A program made the translations under genes and the position numbers. The notes beneath the pieces are model-generated. The model worked only from the letters and a program-made list of their open reading frames with translations, searched no databases and was not told the DNA's origin. Shown here one piece after another: positions 6,729 through 14,526 of a DNA stretch of 22,328 nucleotides. How positions within the stretch are numbered: the stretch's first letter is position 1; the number at the start of each line of letters is the position of its first letter. Source of the stretch: an uncultured Eubacteriales bacterium (lineage in GTDB: Bacteria; Bacillota; Clostridia; Oscillospirales; Oscillospiraceae); the NCBI GenBank assembly GCA_900553805.1, contig USEU01000033.1, positions 1-22,328 on the forward strand. The letters run 5' to 3'.

Positions 6729-8093
6729 TCAGAATAACAGGGACGAGCCGTCCCCAGCCTTGGCCGTCAGGTGTCCATGCTCCACAAAGCCCTGCTTTTC
6801 CAGCCACCGCTGGAATGCGGGGATGGCGGTTTTGCCGGTGATCTCCCGCAGGGCGGCCGTCTCCCGGAAGCCGGTGGTCTGGTAGTTGAGCATGATGTCA
6901 TCCCCGTGGGGGATGCCCATGAAGTAATTGCATCCGGCCAGTGTTAAAAGGCTCGCCAGATTCTCAATGTCGTTCTGATCCGCCTTCATGTGGTTGGTAT
7001 AGCAGCAGTCGCAGCCCATGGGGATGCCGGTGAGCTTGCCCATGAAGTGATCCTCCAACCCCGCCCGGGTGACCTGGCGGGCATCATACAGATATTCCGG
7101 CCCGATGAAGCCCACCACCGTATTCACCAGGAAGGGCCGGAACCGCTTGGCAAAGCCGTAGCAGCGGGCCTCCATGGTCACCTGGTCGGTGTCATAATGG
7201 GCATCCGAGGACAATTCGCTCCCCTGGCCCGTCTCAAAATACAGCACGTTCGGCCCCTCCGCCGTGCCCTGGTGCAGCAGGAGCTGCCGGGCCTCCTCGA
7301 TGGTATCCGCCGAGAAGCCAAAGGCGCTGTTCCCCTTTTCGCTGCCCGCGATGGACTGGAAAATCAGATCGCAGGGCGCGCCCTTTTTTACCGCCTTCAT
7401 CTGCGCCGTCACATGGGCGAGGACGCAGATCTGGGTGGGAATTTCCCAGTGCTCCATGATTTCCTGGAGGCGGCGCAGCACCTTGCCCACCTGCTCCGGG
7501 GAATCGGTGACCGGGTTCAGGCCGATCACCGCGTCCCCCGCGCCGAAGGACAGGCCCTCCAGCACGGAGGCGGTGATGCCGTCCGGGTCGTCGGTGGTGT
7601 GGTTGGGCTGGAGGCGGCAGCTCAGGGTGCCGGGCAGGCCGATGGTGGTGTTGCAGTGGGCGGTGACGGTGATCTTATTGGCCGCGTAGATCAGATCCAG
7701 GTTACTCATCAGCTTACACACGGCGGCCACCATTTCGCTGGTCAGCCCCCGGCGCAGACGGCGGATGTCGGCATCCGCGGTGGTTTCGGCCAGCAGCCAT
7801 TCCCGCAGGTCGGATACCGTCCAGTTTTTGATTTTTGCATACTCCGTCTCGTTCACGTCGTCCTGGATGATGCGGGTCACTTCGTCGCGCTCATAGGGGA
7901 CGGCGGGATTCTCCCGCAGCTCGCCCAGGGTGACGGCGGACAGCACCACCTTGGCCGCCACCCGCTCCTGGGCGGTCTCGGCGGCCAGGCCCGCCAGCTT
8001 GTCGCCGGTCTTTTCCTCGTTGGCCTTGGCAAGCACCTGCTTCAAGTCCCGGAATACGTATGTTTTCCCCAAAAGGGTGGTTTTCAGCTTCAT
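6729..8093 (-). CDS. eutB: Ethanolamine ammonia-lyase large subunit EutB
   Basis: A 454-residue catalytic subunit of adenosylcobalamin-dependent ethanolamine ammonia-lyase, which splits ethanolamine to acetaldehyde and ammonia. It is collinear with the enterobacterial protein over its length: TTIGLPGTLSCRLQPNHTTD, the ETGQGSELSSDAH segment, NTVVGFIGPEYLY, the cysteine-rich MGCDCCYTNH and GDDIMLNYQTT near the C-terminus. The ATG overlaps the eutT stop (ATGA) and has AGAGGGA upstream. Usually eutB directly precedes eutC; here it lies downstream of eutC, L, M and T. Confidence 0.97.
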   Translation of the reverse strand: MKLKTTLLGKTYVFRDLKQVLAKANEEKTGDKLAGLAAETAQERVAAKVVLSAVTLGELRENPAVPYERDEVTRIIQDDVNETEYAKIKNWTVSDLREWLLAETTADADIRRLRRGLTSEMVAAVCKLMSNLDLIYAANKITVTAHCNTTIGLPGTLSCRLQPNHTTDDPDGITASVLEGLSFGAGDAVIGLNPVTDSPEQVGKVLRRLQEIMEHWEIPTQICVLAHVTAQMKAVKKGAPCDLIFQSIAGSEKGNSAFGFSADTIEEARQLLLHQGTAEGPNVLYFETGQGSELSSDAHYDTDQVTMEARCYGFAKRFRPFLVNTVVGFIGPEYLYDARQVTRAGLEDHFMGKLTGIPMGCDCCYTNHMKADQNDIENLASLLTLAGCNYFMGIPHGDDIMLNYQTTGFRETAALREITGKTAIPAFQRWLEKQGFVEHGHLTAKAGDGSSLLF

Positions 8094-8788
8094 GGCGTTC
8101 CCTCTTTCCTCAATGCGCGCTGACGGATCATCAGCAGATAGATGGCGCTGCTCAGCCGGTTCATGGCCCGCAGCAGGTCGGCCCGGCTCACCTGGCCGTA
8201 GGCGTCGGTAAAGGCCGCCGCCGCTGCCAGCTCCGCCTCCCGGGCGGCGCAGCGGGCCAGATTCAGGTGGGCGATCTCCTGTCCGTCCTCGCTTTCCGGC
8301 ATGAAATGGGGCTGGCCGTAGAAGTCCTGGGGGAAGTGGCTGCGGCGGCGCAGCTCACTTTCCGTCAGGCCCAGCAGCCCGCGCTCCGGCACCGGCTCGC
8401 CCAGCACCTCGCAGCGCAGCAGGAGCCGGGTGTAGTCCAGGATCTCCTTCAGCTCCCCGCCGAACCGGGGCACACGCAGGCGGCACAGGATCAGCTGGGC
8501 CTCCAGTGTGTCCACCTTTCCCCGGAAAAGGATCCGGGGATGGGTCTTGGGGGCCAGGGTCACCCCGTCCAGATGGGTCATGTGCTCCGGCTTTTCCTCG
8601 CAGTAGCCGCCGCCCAGCAGGGCGAAGCGCTCCGGCCTGGCCGCCTCCGCCGGGAGAATTTCGATCCGCTCCCGGCGCAGGTAATCCCGGGCGGCGCTGG
8701 TGAGATTGTCCCCGCTGCCCAGGAAGAATACCCGCCTGCCGTCCCGGCTGCGGACATTGGCCCGGGCGGCTTCCTCGGAATAGAGCAT
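8090..8788 (-). CDS. eutT: Corrinoid adenosyltransferase EutT
   Basis: A 232-residue ATP:co(I)rrinoid adenosyltransferase supplying adenosylcobalamin to EutBC. Recognisable parts are the N-terminal domain with NLTSAARDYLRRE, the KTHPRI stretch (81-86), RGKVDTLEA (89-97) and the later RSHFPQDFYGQPHFMP segment, all in EutT order. The Salmonella enzyme carries an HX11CCX2C metal motif before the KTHPRI region; here only Cys63 with His69 and His72 are present. This fits the metal-independent Firmicute class of EutT as I remember it. Its ATG directly abuts the eutM stop and its stop overlaps eutB. Confidence 0.88.
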   Translation of the reverse strand: MLYSEEAARANVRSRDGRRVFFLGSGDNLTSAARDYLRRERIEILPAEAARPERFALLGGGYCEEKPEHMTHLDGVTLAPKTHPRILFRGKVDTLEAQLILCRLRVPRFGGELKEILDYTRLLLRCEVLGEPVPERGLLGLTESELRRRSHFPQDFYGQPHFMPESEDGQEIAHLNLARCAAREAELAAAAAFTDAYGQVSRADLLRAMNRLSSAIYLLMIRQRALRKEGTP

Positions 8789-9082
8789 TTACTGCGCCCC
8801 GGCGGGCGTGCCCTTGGGCAGGATGTTGTCCACCTCCACATGGGGGCGGGCGATCACGTGGACGGAGATCAGCTCGCCCACCTTTTCGGCGGCAGCGGCC
8901 CCGGCATCCGTGGCGGCCTTCACCGCGCCCACGTCCCCGCGGACCATCACGGTCACCAGGCCGCCGCCCACCTGCTCCTTGCCGATGAGCTGCACATTTG
9001 CCGACTTGACCATGGCATCCGCCGCCTCAATGGCAGCCACCAGGCCCTTGGTCTCGATCATTCCCAATGCATTCGTATCCAT
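8789..9082 (-). CDS. eutM: Microcompartment hexameric shell protein EutM
   Basis: A 97-residue BMC-domain protein, the main hexagonal tile of the shell with a small central pore. It is nearly collinear with E. coli Eut[21 protein letters not shown], then [20 protein letters not shown] at the pore, then [13 protein letters not shown] and a short tail. The start at 9082 is chosen over the one six codons upstream because GAAAGGA lies at good spacing and family members begin here. It is the only single-domain BMC hexamer in this operon; no EutS or EutK is seen. Confidence 0.96.
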   Translation of the reverse strand: MDTNALGMIETKGLVAAIEAADAMVKSANVQLIGKEQVGGGLVTVMVRGDVGAVKAATDAGAAAAEKVGELISVHVIARPHVEVDNILPKGTPAGAQ

Positions 9083-9150
9083 CGTGTTGTTTCCTTTCAA
9101 AATTGGATTTCAAAACATTCTTGTTTTCCCAGGGATATGAGAAGGCGCCT

Positions 9151-9777
9151 CTATGAGATCGGCTGCTGCGCTACCTGCTTTACCTTTTCCCGGAAAGCGG
9201 CGCAGGCGGCGGTGCAGGCGGATTGGGTGCCGCTCAGGAGCGCGCCGCCGAAGTTGGTTTCGCTGGGCGGCGCATAGAGCTTGCACAGCGTCACGTCCGC
9301 CGCCTTCATGGCCTCGTCCAGGGCGTACATGGCCTCCAGCGGCGGGGCGATCAGGTAGGCAATGGCGCTGCCCACCGGGACATTTGCCTCCGCCGCCAGG
9401 AAGGAGCCCACGCTGCTGACGGTGTGGGCCAGGCAGGGCACGCCGCTCAGATCCTCGAAGCCCACCCGCTCCAGGGTGCTCAGGGCCGCCTCCATGGCGC
9501 TCCTAACCGCGCCGGGGGTGCGGGCCGCCAGGATGCCGATGACCTCCCCGGCGTTGGGGGTGGAGGCGTTGGCGCTGCCCGCGTAAAAGCTGCGGGCATA
9601 GCAAACCTGCGCCTGGGCCGCCTTGGTGGCGGCGTCCAGGGCGATATAGGTGGCGTCATCGCAGTCCGTGGTGAGCATGGCCAGGGAGGAATAGCCCTCC
9701 GGCGCGCCCAGCGCCCGGCACAGCGGCGGCGCGGCGTTGGCCAGATAGCGCACCGCCAGGACCCGGACGGGGATCAT
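9151..9777 (-). CDS. eutL: Microcompartment trimeric shell protein EutL
   Basis: A 208-residue tandem-BMC protein that forms pseudohexameric trimers with a large gated pore. Recognised from the N-terminal VLAVRYLANAAPPL, the TTDCDDATYIALDAATK segment, the FYAGSANASTPNAGEVIGIL stretch in the first domain, and the second-domain ending PSETNFGGALLSGTQSACTAA. The ATG overlaps the eutC stop as ATGA, with GGAGGAGGG upstream. A 68-bp gap, the largest in the operon, separates it from eutM, but no promoter or terminator is evident there. Confidence 0.95.
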   Translation of the reverse strand: MIPVRVLAVRYLANAAPPLCRALGAPEGYSSLAMLTTDCDDATYIALDAATKAAQAQVCYARSFYAGSANASTPNAGEVIGILAARTPGAVRSAMEAALSTLERVGFEDLSGVPCLAHTVSSVGSFLAAEANVPVGSAIAYLIAPPLEAMYALDEAMKAADVTLCKLYAPPSETNFGGALLSGTQSACTAACAAFREKVKQVAQQPIS

Positions 9778-10682
9778 GCGCCCTCCTCCAGATGCAGCTG
9801 CACGCCGGAGACCTTCCGCCGGAGGATCGTCTCGATCAGCCCCGCGATGTGCGCCCCGGCCTCCACGGCGGGGGTGCCCTGGGCGTGGATATTGCTCACC
9901 ACCGTGCGGCTGGATTCCAGCACCCCGGTGCGGGGCTGATAGGTCAGGTAGGCGGACATGCTCTTGTCCGTCACCAGGCCCGGCCGCTCGCCCACCAGCA
10001 CGCACACCAGCTCGCACCCGGTGATATCGCCCACCGCGTCCCCCGCGCCCACCCGGCAGTAGCGGACGAACACGGGATCATCCGTCTCGATCCCGCGAAG
10101 CTTCAGCCCATCCCGGATGGCGGCGGCGCAGTCCATGGCGTTGGCCATGATGGCCGCGGAGGACAGCCCGTCGCCGATCACGATCTGCACCCTGGGCCGG
10201 TTCGGCACGGCGGCGCGGAGCTTGGCGGCGTTCTCCTCGTCAAAGCTTCGCCCCAAGTCGGGCCGGGTCAGATATTCGTCCTTGCTGCGGCAGCGGGTCT
10301 GTATCTCCGCCATGCCGTGATTTTTGGCAAAGTCCTCCGGCACCTGGGTGAACACCGTGTCCTGGGCCGCCGCGTGGTCGGCCCGGAAGCGCAGCATGGT
10401 CAGGGTCTTGTATCTGGCCCCGGCCTTGCCGCAGCCCAGGCGGGCGGGGGTTTTCTCCTTCAGGCGGCGGTATTCCGTCTCCCGCTCCGGGTGCTCCACC
10501 AGATACAGCTTTCGCAGATCCAGCGCCGTGATATCCGGCACGAAATCGCCGTCCCGGAAATCCGGGGGCTGCTGCTCCGGCTGGGGCCGGGTGGGGCGGT
10601 AGTCGGCGGCCTTCACCGCCGGCTCATGCCCCATCTGGCTCAATATTTCCGCCACCATGGCGGTCAGCTCCTGTTTGTTCAT
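9774..10682 (-). CDS. eutC: Ethanolamine ammonia-lyase small subunit EutC
   Basis: A 302-residue small subunit that, with EutB, binds adenosylcobalamin in the lyase. The conserved core is clear: TVFTQVPEDFAKNHG, LTRPDLGRSF, VIGDGLSSAAIMANA, FVRYCRVGAGD, VLVGERPGL and SNIHAQGTPAVEAGA. The N-terminus is an amphipathic helix (ELTAMVAEILSQMG) followed by a proline-rich linker of about 25 residues, the layout of an encapsulation peptide directing the enzyme into the shell. GGAGG lies 5 nt before the ATG, 14 bp past the eutA stop. The partner gene eutB is about 1.7 kb downstream. Confidence 0.96.
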   Translation of the reverse strand: MNKQELTAMVAEILSQMGHEPAVKAADYRPTRPQPEQQPPDFRDGDFVPDITALDLRKLYLVEHPERETEYRRLKEKTPARLGCGKAGARYKTLTMLRFRADHAAAQDTVFTQVPEDFAKNHGMAEIQTRCRSKDEYLTRPDLGRSFDEENAAKLRAAVPNRPRVQIVIGDGLSSAAIMANAMDCAAAIRDGLKLRGIETDDPVFVRYCRVGAGDAVGDITGCELVCVLVGERPGLVTDKSMSAYLTYQPRTGVLESSRTVVSNIHAQGTPAVEAGAHIAGLIETILRRKVSGVQLHLEEGA

Positions 10683-10696
10683 AGCAACCTCCTTGC

Positions 10697-12034
10697 CTAT
10701 GTTTCACTTTTTTGCAGCACCAGGGTCTTCACCACCACCGGGAAGGCGGGACCCCGCTGCTCGCCCACGTCCAGATAGTCCCCGGCCCGTACCCGGATGC
10801 GGTCGATGCAGAGAATTGCCGCATTCGTCCCCAGCCGCAGGGCCAGCGCCTGGCCCAGGGCCTTGGCCATGTCCTGCTCCAGGCACAGGTAGATCGGCTG
10901 GGGCAGCTGCGCCAGTTCCCCGGCCAGCGCCGAAAGCTGCTGATAGGATGGGTTTCCCATCCCGGGCAGCGCCAGAAACACCGGCCCCTCCTGCTGTGTG
11001 CGCTGCGCCTCCGACTGGATCACCGGGATGTTTTTCAGCGGAAACAACACATTCTGGCTGAACACCGTGCTGCCGGAGAGCTGGGTGCTGTGGCAGCCCG
11101 CGCCGATGACGGTGGCCCGGATGGTCTGGCTGCCCAGCACATATTTCCCGGCGCACAGAACGCTTTCCCGGATGGCCTGCCCCAGCAGGACGCCCAGGTC
11201 GCCGAACCGCTCCCAGGGCAGCGGCTGCCGGATGCAGTCCGCCACGCCGCCGGAGAAGGAAATGGTCAGCGCCTCCCCCGGCGCGTTCAGCGGCAGCGTT
11301 CCCTCCGCCTCCGCCGTGGTCAGCCGCTCCAGCAGGCCGTCGCTGGGCCGCAGTCCCGCCGCCATCTCCAGGGCCTCCGTCAGGCGGCGGGCAAGACGCA
11401 GTCCGGCCTCCTTTTCCAGCCGGTCCCCCACGGCCCCCTGAAAGATTCCGCGAAGCACCGGGGAAATATAGGTGATGACGCCGCCGTCCAGCTTAATCAG
11501 TCTGCCGCCCACGTTCAGGCAGCCGGTGGCAGCGATCTCCCCCCGGCGGATCAGCGCCAGGTTGCTGGTGCCGCCGCCGATGTCCATATGCAGCACCGTT
11601 TCGCCGGTTTTTTCACTATAATCCACCGCTCCCGCGCCCTTGGCGGCCAGGACGCTTTCCAGATCCGGCCCCGCTGCCGCCACCACGAAATTCCCCGCCA
11701 GGTCGGCCAGGGCCTCCGTCACGGCGGCGGCGTTTTCCGTCCGGCTGGTCTCGCCGGTGACGATCACCGCGCCGGTATCCACATCGGCGCGGGAGATGCC
11801 CGCGCGTTCATATTCCCGCTCCACAATGCCGCGCAGGGCAGGGGCATCCATGCGGTTTCCCTCCAGCAGGGGGGTAAAATACACCGGGCTCTGATACAGG
11901 ATCTCCCGCTCCCGGATCTCCATCTCCGGCACGGCGAAGGCCCCCGCCCGGTTGTGCACCGTCAGCCGGGACACCACCATCTGGGTCGAGGTCGTGCCCA
12001 CATCCAGGCCCACGCTCAGAAGCGCCTCATCCAC
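10697..12034 (-). CDS. eutA: Ethanolamine ammonia-lyase reactivating factor EutA
   Basis: A 445-residue ASKHA-fold ATPase that exchanges damaged cobalamin out of inactivated EutBC. It shows the two phosphate loops of the fold, DVGTTST (11-17) and DIGGGTSN (151-158), plus TGETSRTEN (93-101), typical of EutA. The start is a GTG at 12034 that overlaps the end of eutG by 8 bp and is preceded by GGAGGAGG; an upstream ATG in frame is not available. Length is close to the enterobacterial protein. Confidence 0.93.
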   Translation of the reverse strand: MDEALLSVGLDVGTTSTQMVVSRLTVHNRAGAFAVPEMEIREREILYQSPVYFTPLLEGNRMDAPALRGIVEREYERAGISRADVDTGAVIVTGETSRTENAAAVTEALADLAGNFVVAAAGPDLESVLAAKGAGAVDYSEKTGETVLHMDIGGGTSNLALIRRGEIAATGCLNVGGRLIKLDGGVITYISPVLRGIFQGAVGDRLEKEAGLRLARRLTEALEMAAGLRPSDGLLERLTTAEAEGTLPLNAPGEALTISFSGGVADCIRQPLPWERFGDLGVLLGQAIRESVLCAGKYVLGSQTIRATVIGAGCHSTQLSGSTVFSQNVLFPLKNIPVIQSEAQRTQQEGPVFLALPGMGNPSYQQLSALAGELAQLPQPIYLCLEQDMAKALGQALALRLGTNAAILCIDRIRVRAGDYLDVGEQRGPAFPVVVKTLVLQKSET

Positions 12035-13109
12035 GGCCCCCCGCCTCCTCCAGGATCCGGCGGATCACAAATTCCTCCACGGGAATGGGGTTGGTCTCGA
12101 TGCAGGGATCCTCCAGCACCGCCTCCACGATCCGGGGCAGCTCCTCCCGGATCTTCTGGGGCGGGATCCCCGCCTGGGTCAGCGTCTCCGGCAGGCCCAG
12201 CTCCCGGCGCAGGCGGAGCAGGCCGTTTTTCAGATTCCGCACCGCCACGGCGTCAGCGCTGCCCGCCATTCCCGCCGCCCGTGCCAGCTCCGCGTAGCGG
12301 TGCAGCGCCGCGTTGGAATTGCAGCTGAGCACCGCCGGGAGCAGCACTGCGTTCAGCCTGCCATGGGGCACATGGAACATGCCGCCCAGGCTGTGGGAAA
12401 TGGCATGACACACCCCCAGCCCCGCGTGGGAGAAAGCGATGCCCGCCATGGTGGAAGCCAGGTGCATCCGCAGCCGCACCTCCCTGCGCCCGGCGTAGGA
12501 GGCCGGCAGCACCGCGTAGGCAATGCGGAAACTCTCCCGGGCATACATATCCGAAAACACGCCGGCTCGGGTGGCCACATAGGCCTCCATGGCGTGGGTC
12601 AGCACATCAAAGCCGGAATCCGCGATCAGCCCCGGCGGCAGCCCGTCCAGCAGGTCGCTGTCCAGAATGGCGGCGGCGGGTCGCAGCTTGGGGTCCACCA
12701 GGGGATGCTTGGCCTTTCCGTGGGTCAGGATCGCAAAGTCCGTGACCTCCGAGCCGGAGCCGGAGGTGGTGGGGATGGCCACCAGCGGGAAGTCCCCCTG
12801 GGCAAAATAGGCCATGGCCTTGGCGCAGTCCATGGCGCTGCCGCCTCCCAGGGCCACCAGCAGGTCCGGCTGGAACTGCTTCAGCTTTGCCGTGCCCTCG
12901 GCGGCCAGCGCCACCGTGGGGTCGGGCTGCACGGCGTCAAAATATTCCACCTGCTCCGCGCCCGACAGCTTTGCGACCCGCTCCGCCGTGCCGTTCTTCA
13001 TGAAATAGGGATCCGTCACCAGCAGCAGCCGCCGGGCCCCGAAGCCCTCCAGCGCCGACACCGCCCCCGCGCCCGCGTATATTTTTGTTGCTAAGGAGAA
13101 TTCCTCCAT
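12027..13109 (-). CDS. eutG: Iron-containing alcohol dehydrogenase (EutG/PduQ-like)
   Basis: A 360-residue type III alcohol dehydrogenase, expected to reduce acetaldehyde to ethanol and regenerate NAD for EutE. The NAD site is GGGSAMD (88-94) with PTTSGSGSE (113-121). The metal ligands align with the family pattern: Asp168 and His172 (FDVLTHAMEAY), His235 and His249 (HAISHSLGGMFHVPHG). It is shorter than enterobacterial EutG, lacking an N-terminal extension. It is the first gene of the eut operon; the ATG has only a weak purine-rich site (AAGGCGGGTGGG) upstream. EutG versus PduQ is decided by context, not by sequence. Confidence 0.85.
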   Translation of the reverse strand: MEEFSLATKIYAGAGAVSALEGFGARRLLLVTDPYFMKNGTAERVAKLSGAEQVEYFDAVQPDPTVALAAEGTAKLKQFQPDLLVALGGGSAMDCAKAMAYFAQGDFPLVAIPTTSGSGSEVTDFAILTHGKAKHPLVDPKLRPAAAILDSDLLDGLPPGLIADSGFDVLTHAMEAYVATRAGVFSDMYARESFRIAYAVLPASYAGRREVRLRMHLASTMAGIAFSHAGLGVCHAISHSLGGMFHVPHGRLNAVLLPAVLSCNSNAALHRYAELARAAGMAGSADAVAVRNLKNGLLRLRRELGLPETLTQAGIPPQKIREELPRIVEAVLEDPCIETNPIPVEEFVIRRILEEAGGRG

Positions 13110-13133
13110 TTACCCACCCGCCTTTTCAGCACT

Positions 13134-13164
13134 ATTATGTCCGATGTTTCCAAAATCATGTGAA
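13134..13164 (-). promoter_or_regulatory. Candidate promoter of the eut operon
   Basis: Read on the minus strand, TTCACA (13164-13159) and CATAAT (13139-13134) each match the sigma-A hexamers at 5 of 6 positions but are 19 bp apart, longer than ideal. This suggests a weak or activator-dependent promoter. It leaves a leader of only about 20 nt before eutG, too short for a cobalamin riboswitch or a dual-hairpin antiterminator. A promoter further upstream, under the divergent gene, cannot be excluded. Confidence 0.35.
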
Positions 13165-13199
13165 AGGGGCAAATTTTTTCCGGGGCGGGAAAATGAGGG

Positions 13200-13228
13200 T
13201 TGGCATTCCAGAACAAATGTGTTATGAT
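13200..13228 (+). promoter_or_regulatory. Sigma-A promoter of the ruv operon
   Basis: TTGGCA (13200-13205), a 17-bp spacer and TATGAT (13223-13228) lie about 20 bp before the start of the small membrane protein that leads the ruvCAB genes. Spacing is optimal and each hexamer has a single mismatch. It is divergent from the eut promoter, sharing a 138-bp gap between the start codons. Confidence 0.8.
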
Positions 13229-13247
13229 ATTCTTTGAGGTGAATTCC

Positions 13248-13382
13248 ATGGAAAACAATGAAGAAGAGCGCGGCTACGTCCCCCGCCCGGCCTGGCAGGT
13301 CTGGGCCGCCAGAGTGGGTGTGGTGCTGTTCATCGCGCTGGTCATTTATCAATACGTCCGCATCATGCGAGGTGGGCTGTGA
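13248..13382 (+). CDS. Small single-span membrane protein upstream of ruvC
   Basis: A 44-residue protein with an acidic N-terminus (MENNEEERGY), a PRPAWQVW segment, one hydrophobic span (about residues 20-36) and a basic end (YVRIMRGGL), which predicts an N-out or tail-anchored membrane peptide. GAGGTG is well spaced before the ATG, and the promoter at 13200-13228 fits this start. The stop overlaps the ruvC start as GTGA, so translation of ruvC is likely coupled to it. I do not recognise its function; it may be only a leader for ruvC. Confidence 0.75.
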   Translation: MENNEEERGYVPRPAWQVWAARVGVVLFIALVIYQYVRIMRGGL

Positions 13383-13876
13383 AAATTCTGGGCATCGACC
13401 CCGGCTACGGCATCACCGGCTTCGGGCTGCTCCATGCCGAGCGGAGCCAGTTCCGGCTGCTGCGCTGCGGCGCCATCACCACCCCGCCGAACACAGACTT
13501 TTACTGGCGGCTGGGCGTGATCTACAATGATATGGTGCAGCTGCTGACCATGGAAAAGCCGGATGCGGTGGCCATCGAGGAGCTGTTCTTCGGCCACAAC
13601 GTCACCACCGGCATCAATGTGGCCCAGGCCAGAGGGGTGATCCTGCTGGCCGTGCAGCAGACCAATATCCCGATTTTTGAGTACAAGCCCATGCAGGTCA
13701 AGCAGGCCGTGGTGGGCTACGGCAATGCCAGCAAGCACCAGGTGATGGACATGACCAAGCGCATCCTGCACCTGGAGGCGGTGCCCAAGCCGGACGACGC
13801 CGCCGACGCGGTGGCCATCGCCCTGTGTCACGCCCGCAGCAGCACCAGCCTGCTGGCCATGAGCCAGCACAGATAG
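13379..13876 (+). CDS. ruvC: Holliday junction endonuclease RuvC
   Basis: A 165-residue RuvC resolvase, which cuts four-way DNA junctions left by recombination, together with RuvAB. The RNase H-like fold begins MKILGIDPGYGITGFG with catalytic Asp7; Glu67/Glu68 (AIEELFFG) and the C-terminal PDDAADAVAIA cluster (Asp139, Asp140, Asp143) supply the other metal ligands. The start is a GTG overlapping the upstream stop (GTGA). Length is normal for the family. ruvA follows after 9 bp. Confidence 0.95.
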   Translation: MKILGIDPGYGITGFGLLHAERSQFRLLRCGAITTPPNTDFYWRLGVIYNDMVQLLTMEKPDAVAIEELFFGHNVTTGINVAQARGVILLAVQQTNIPIFEYKPMQVKQAVVGYGNASKHQVMDMTKRILHLEAVPKPDDAADAVAIALCHARSSTSLLAMSQHR

Positions 13877-13885
13877 GAGAAAAGC

Positions 13886-14488
13886 ATGATCTATTACGTT
13901 TCCGGCAAGGTGACCATCCTGGAGCCGGGCCTGGCAGTGATCGACTGCGGTGGCGTGGGCTACGGCTGCCGCGTCACAGCCTACACCGCCGCCCAGCTGA
14001 AGCTGAATACCGATGCCCGCCTGTTCGTCACCGAATCCATCCGGGAGGACGCCTACGACCTGTACGGCTTCATCTCCCGGGAGGAGCAGCGCTGCTTTGC
14101 GCTGCTCACCGGCATCAACGGCGTGGGTCCCAAGGCGGCGCTGTCCATTCTCTCCGCCGGGGGGCCGCAGAATTTTACCCTGGCCGTCATGACCGGGGAC
14201 GAGAAGATGCTCACCGCCGCCCAGGGCGTGGGCAAAAAAATCGCCCAGCGGATCATCCTGGAGCTGAAGGACAAGCTGGGCGGCAGCAATATGGAATTCG
14301 ATCTGTCCGCCGGAGCCGCGGCAGCCGCGCCCCAGGGAAGCGGCAGCCGCGCCCTGGCCACGGCGGCATTGCAGGAGCTGGGCTATTCCCCCGCCGAGAT
14401 CAGTCTGGCCCTGAAGGGCGCGGATCCCAGCGCACCCACGGAGGAACTCGTCCGCTACGCCCTGAAGGCCATGGTGATGAAGGGCTGA
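13886..14488 (+). CDS. ruvA: Holliday junction DNA-binding protein RuvA
   Basis: A 200-residue RuvA, the tetramer that binds Holliday junctions and docks RuvB motors. The N-terminal OB fold (IYYVSGKVTILEPGLAVIDC) is followed by two helix-hairpin-helix motifs (LLTGINGVGPKAALSIL and QGVGKKIAQRIILELKDKL), a flexible alanine-rich linker near residue 145 and the C-terminal RuvB-binding domain (ALQELGYSPAEI). AGGAG lies just before the ATG. The ruvB gene follows after 38 bp. Confidence 0.97.
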   Translation: MIYYVSGKVTILEPGLAVIDCGGVGYGCRVTAYTAAQLKLNTDARLFVTESIREDAYDLYGFISREEQRCFALLTGINGVGPKAALSILSAGGPQNFTLAVMTGDEKMLTAAQGVGKKIAQRIILELKDKLGGSNMEFDLSAGAAAAAPQGSGSRALATAALQELGYSPAEISLALKGADPSAPTEELVRYALKAMVMKG

Positions 14489-14526
14489 TCCCGGGAAGGG
14501 ATACTTATCAGATACTGAGGTAGATT

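Noticed and set aside
13110..13247. Adenosylcobalamin riboswitch or EutV dual-hairpin site before eutG
   Set aside because: The leader after the best promoter is about 20 nt, and no B12-box-like sequence or paired hexaloop hairpins were found.
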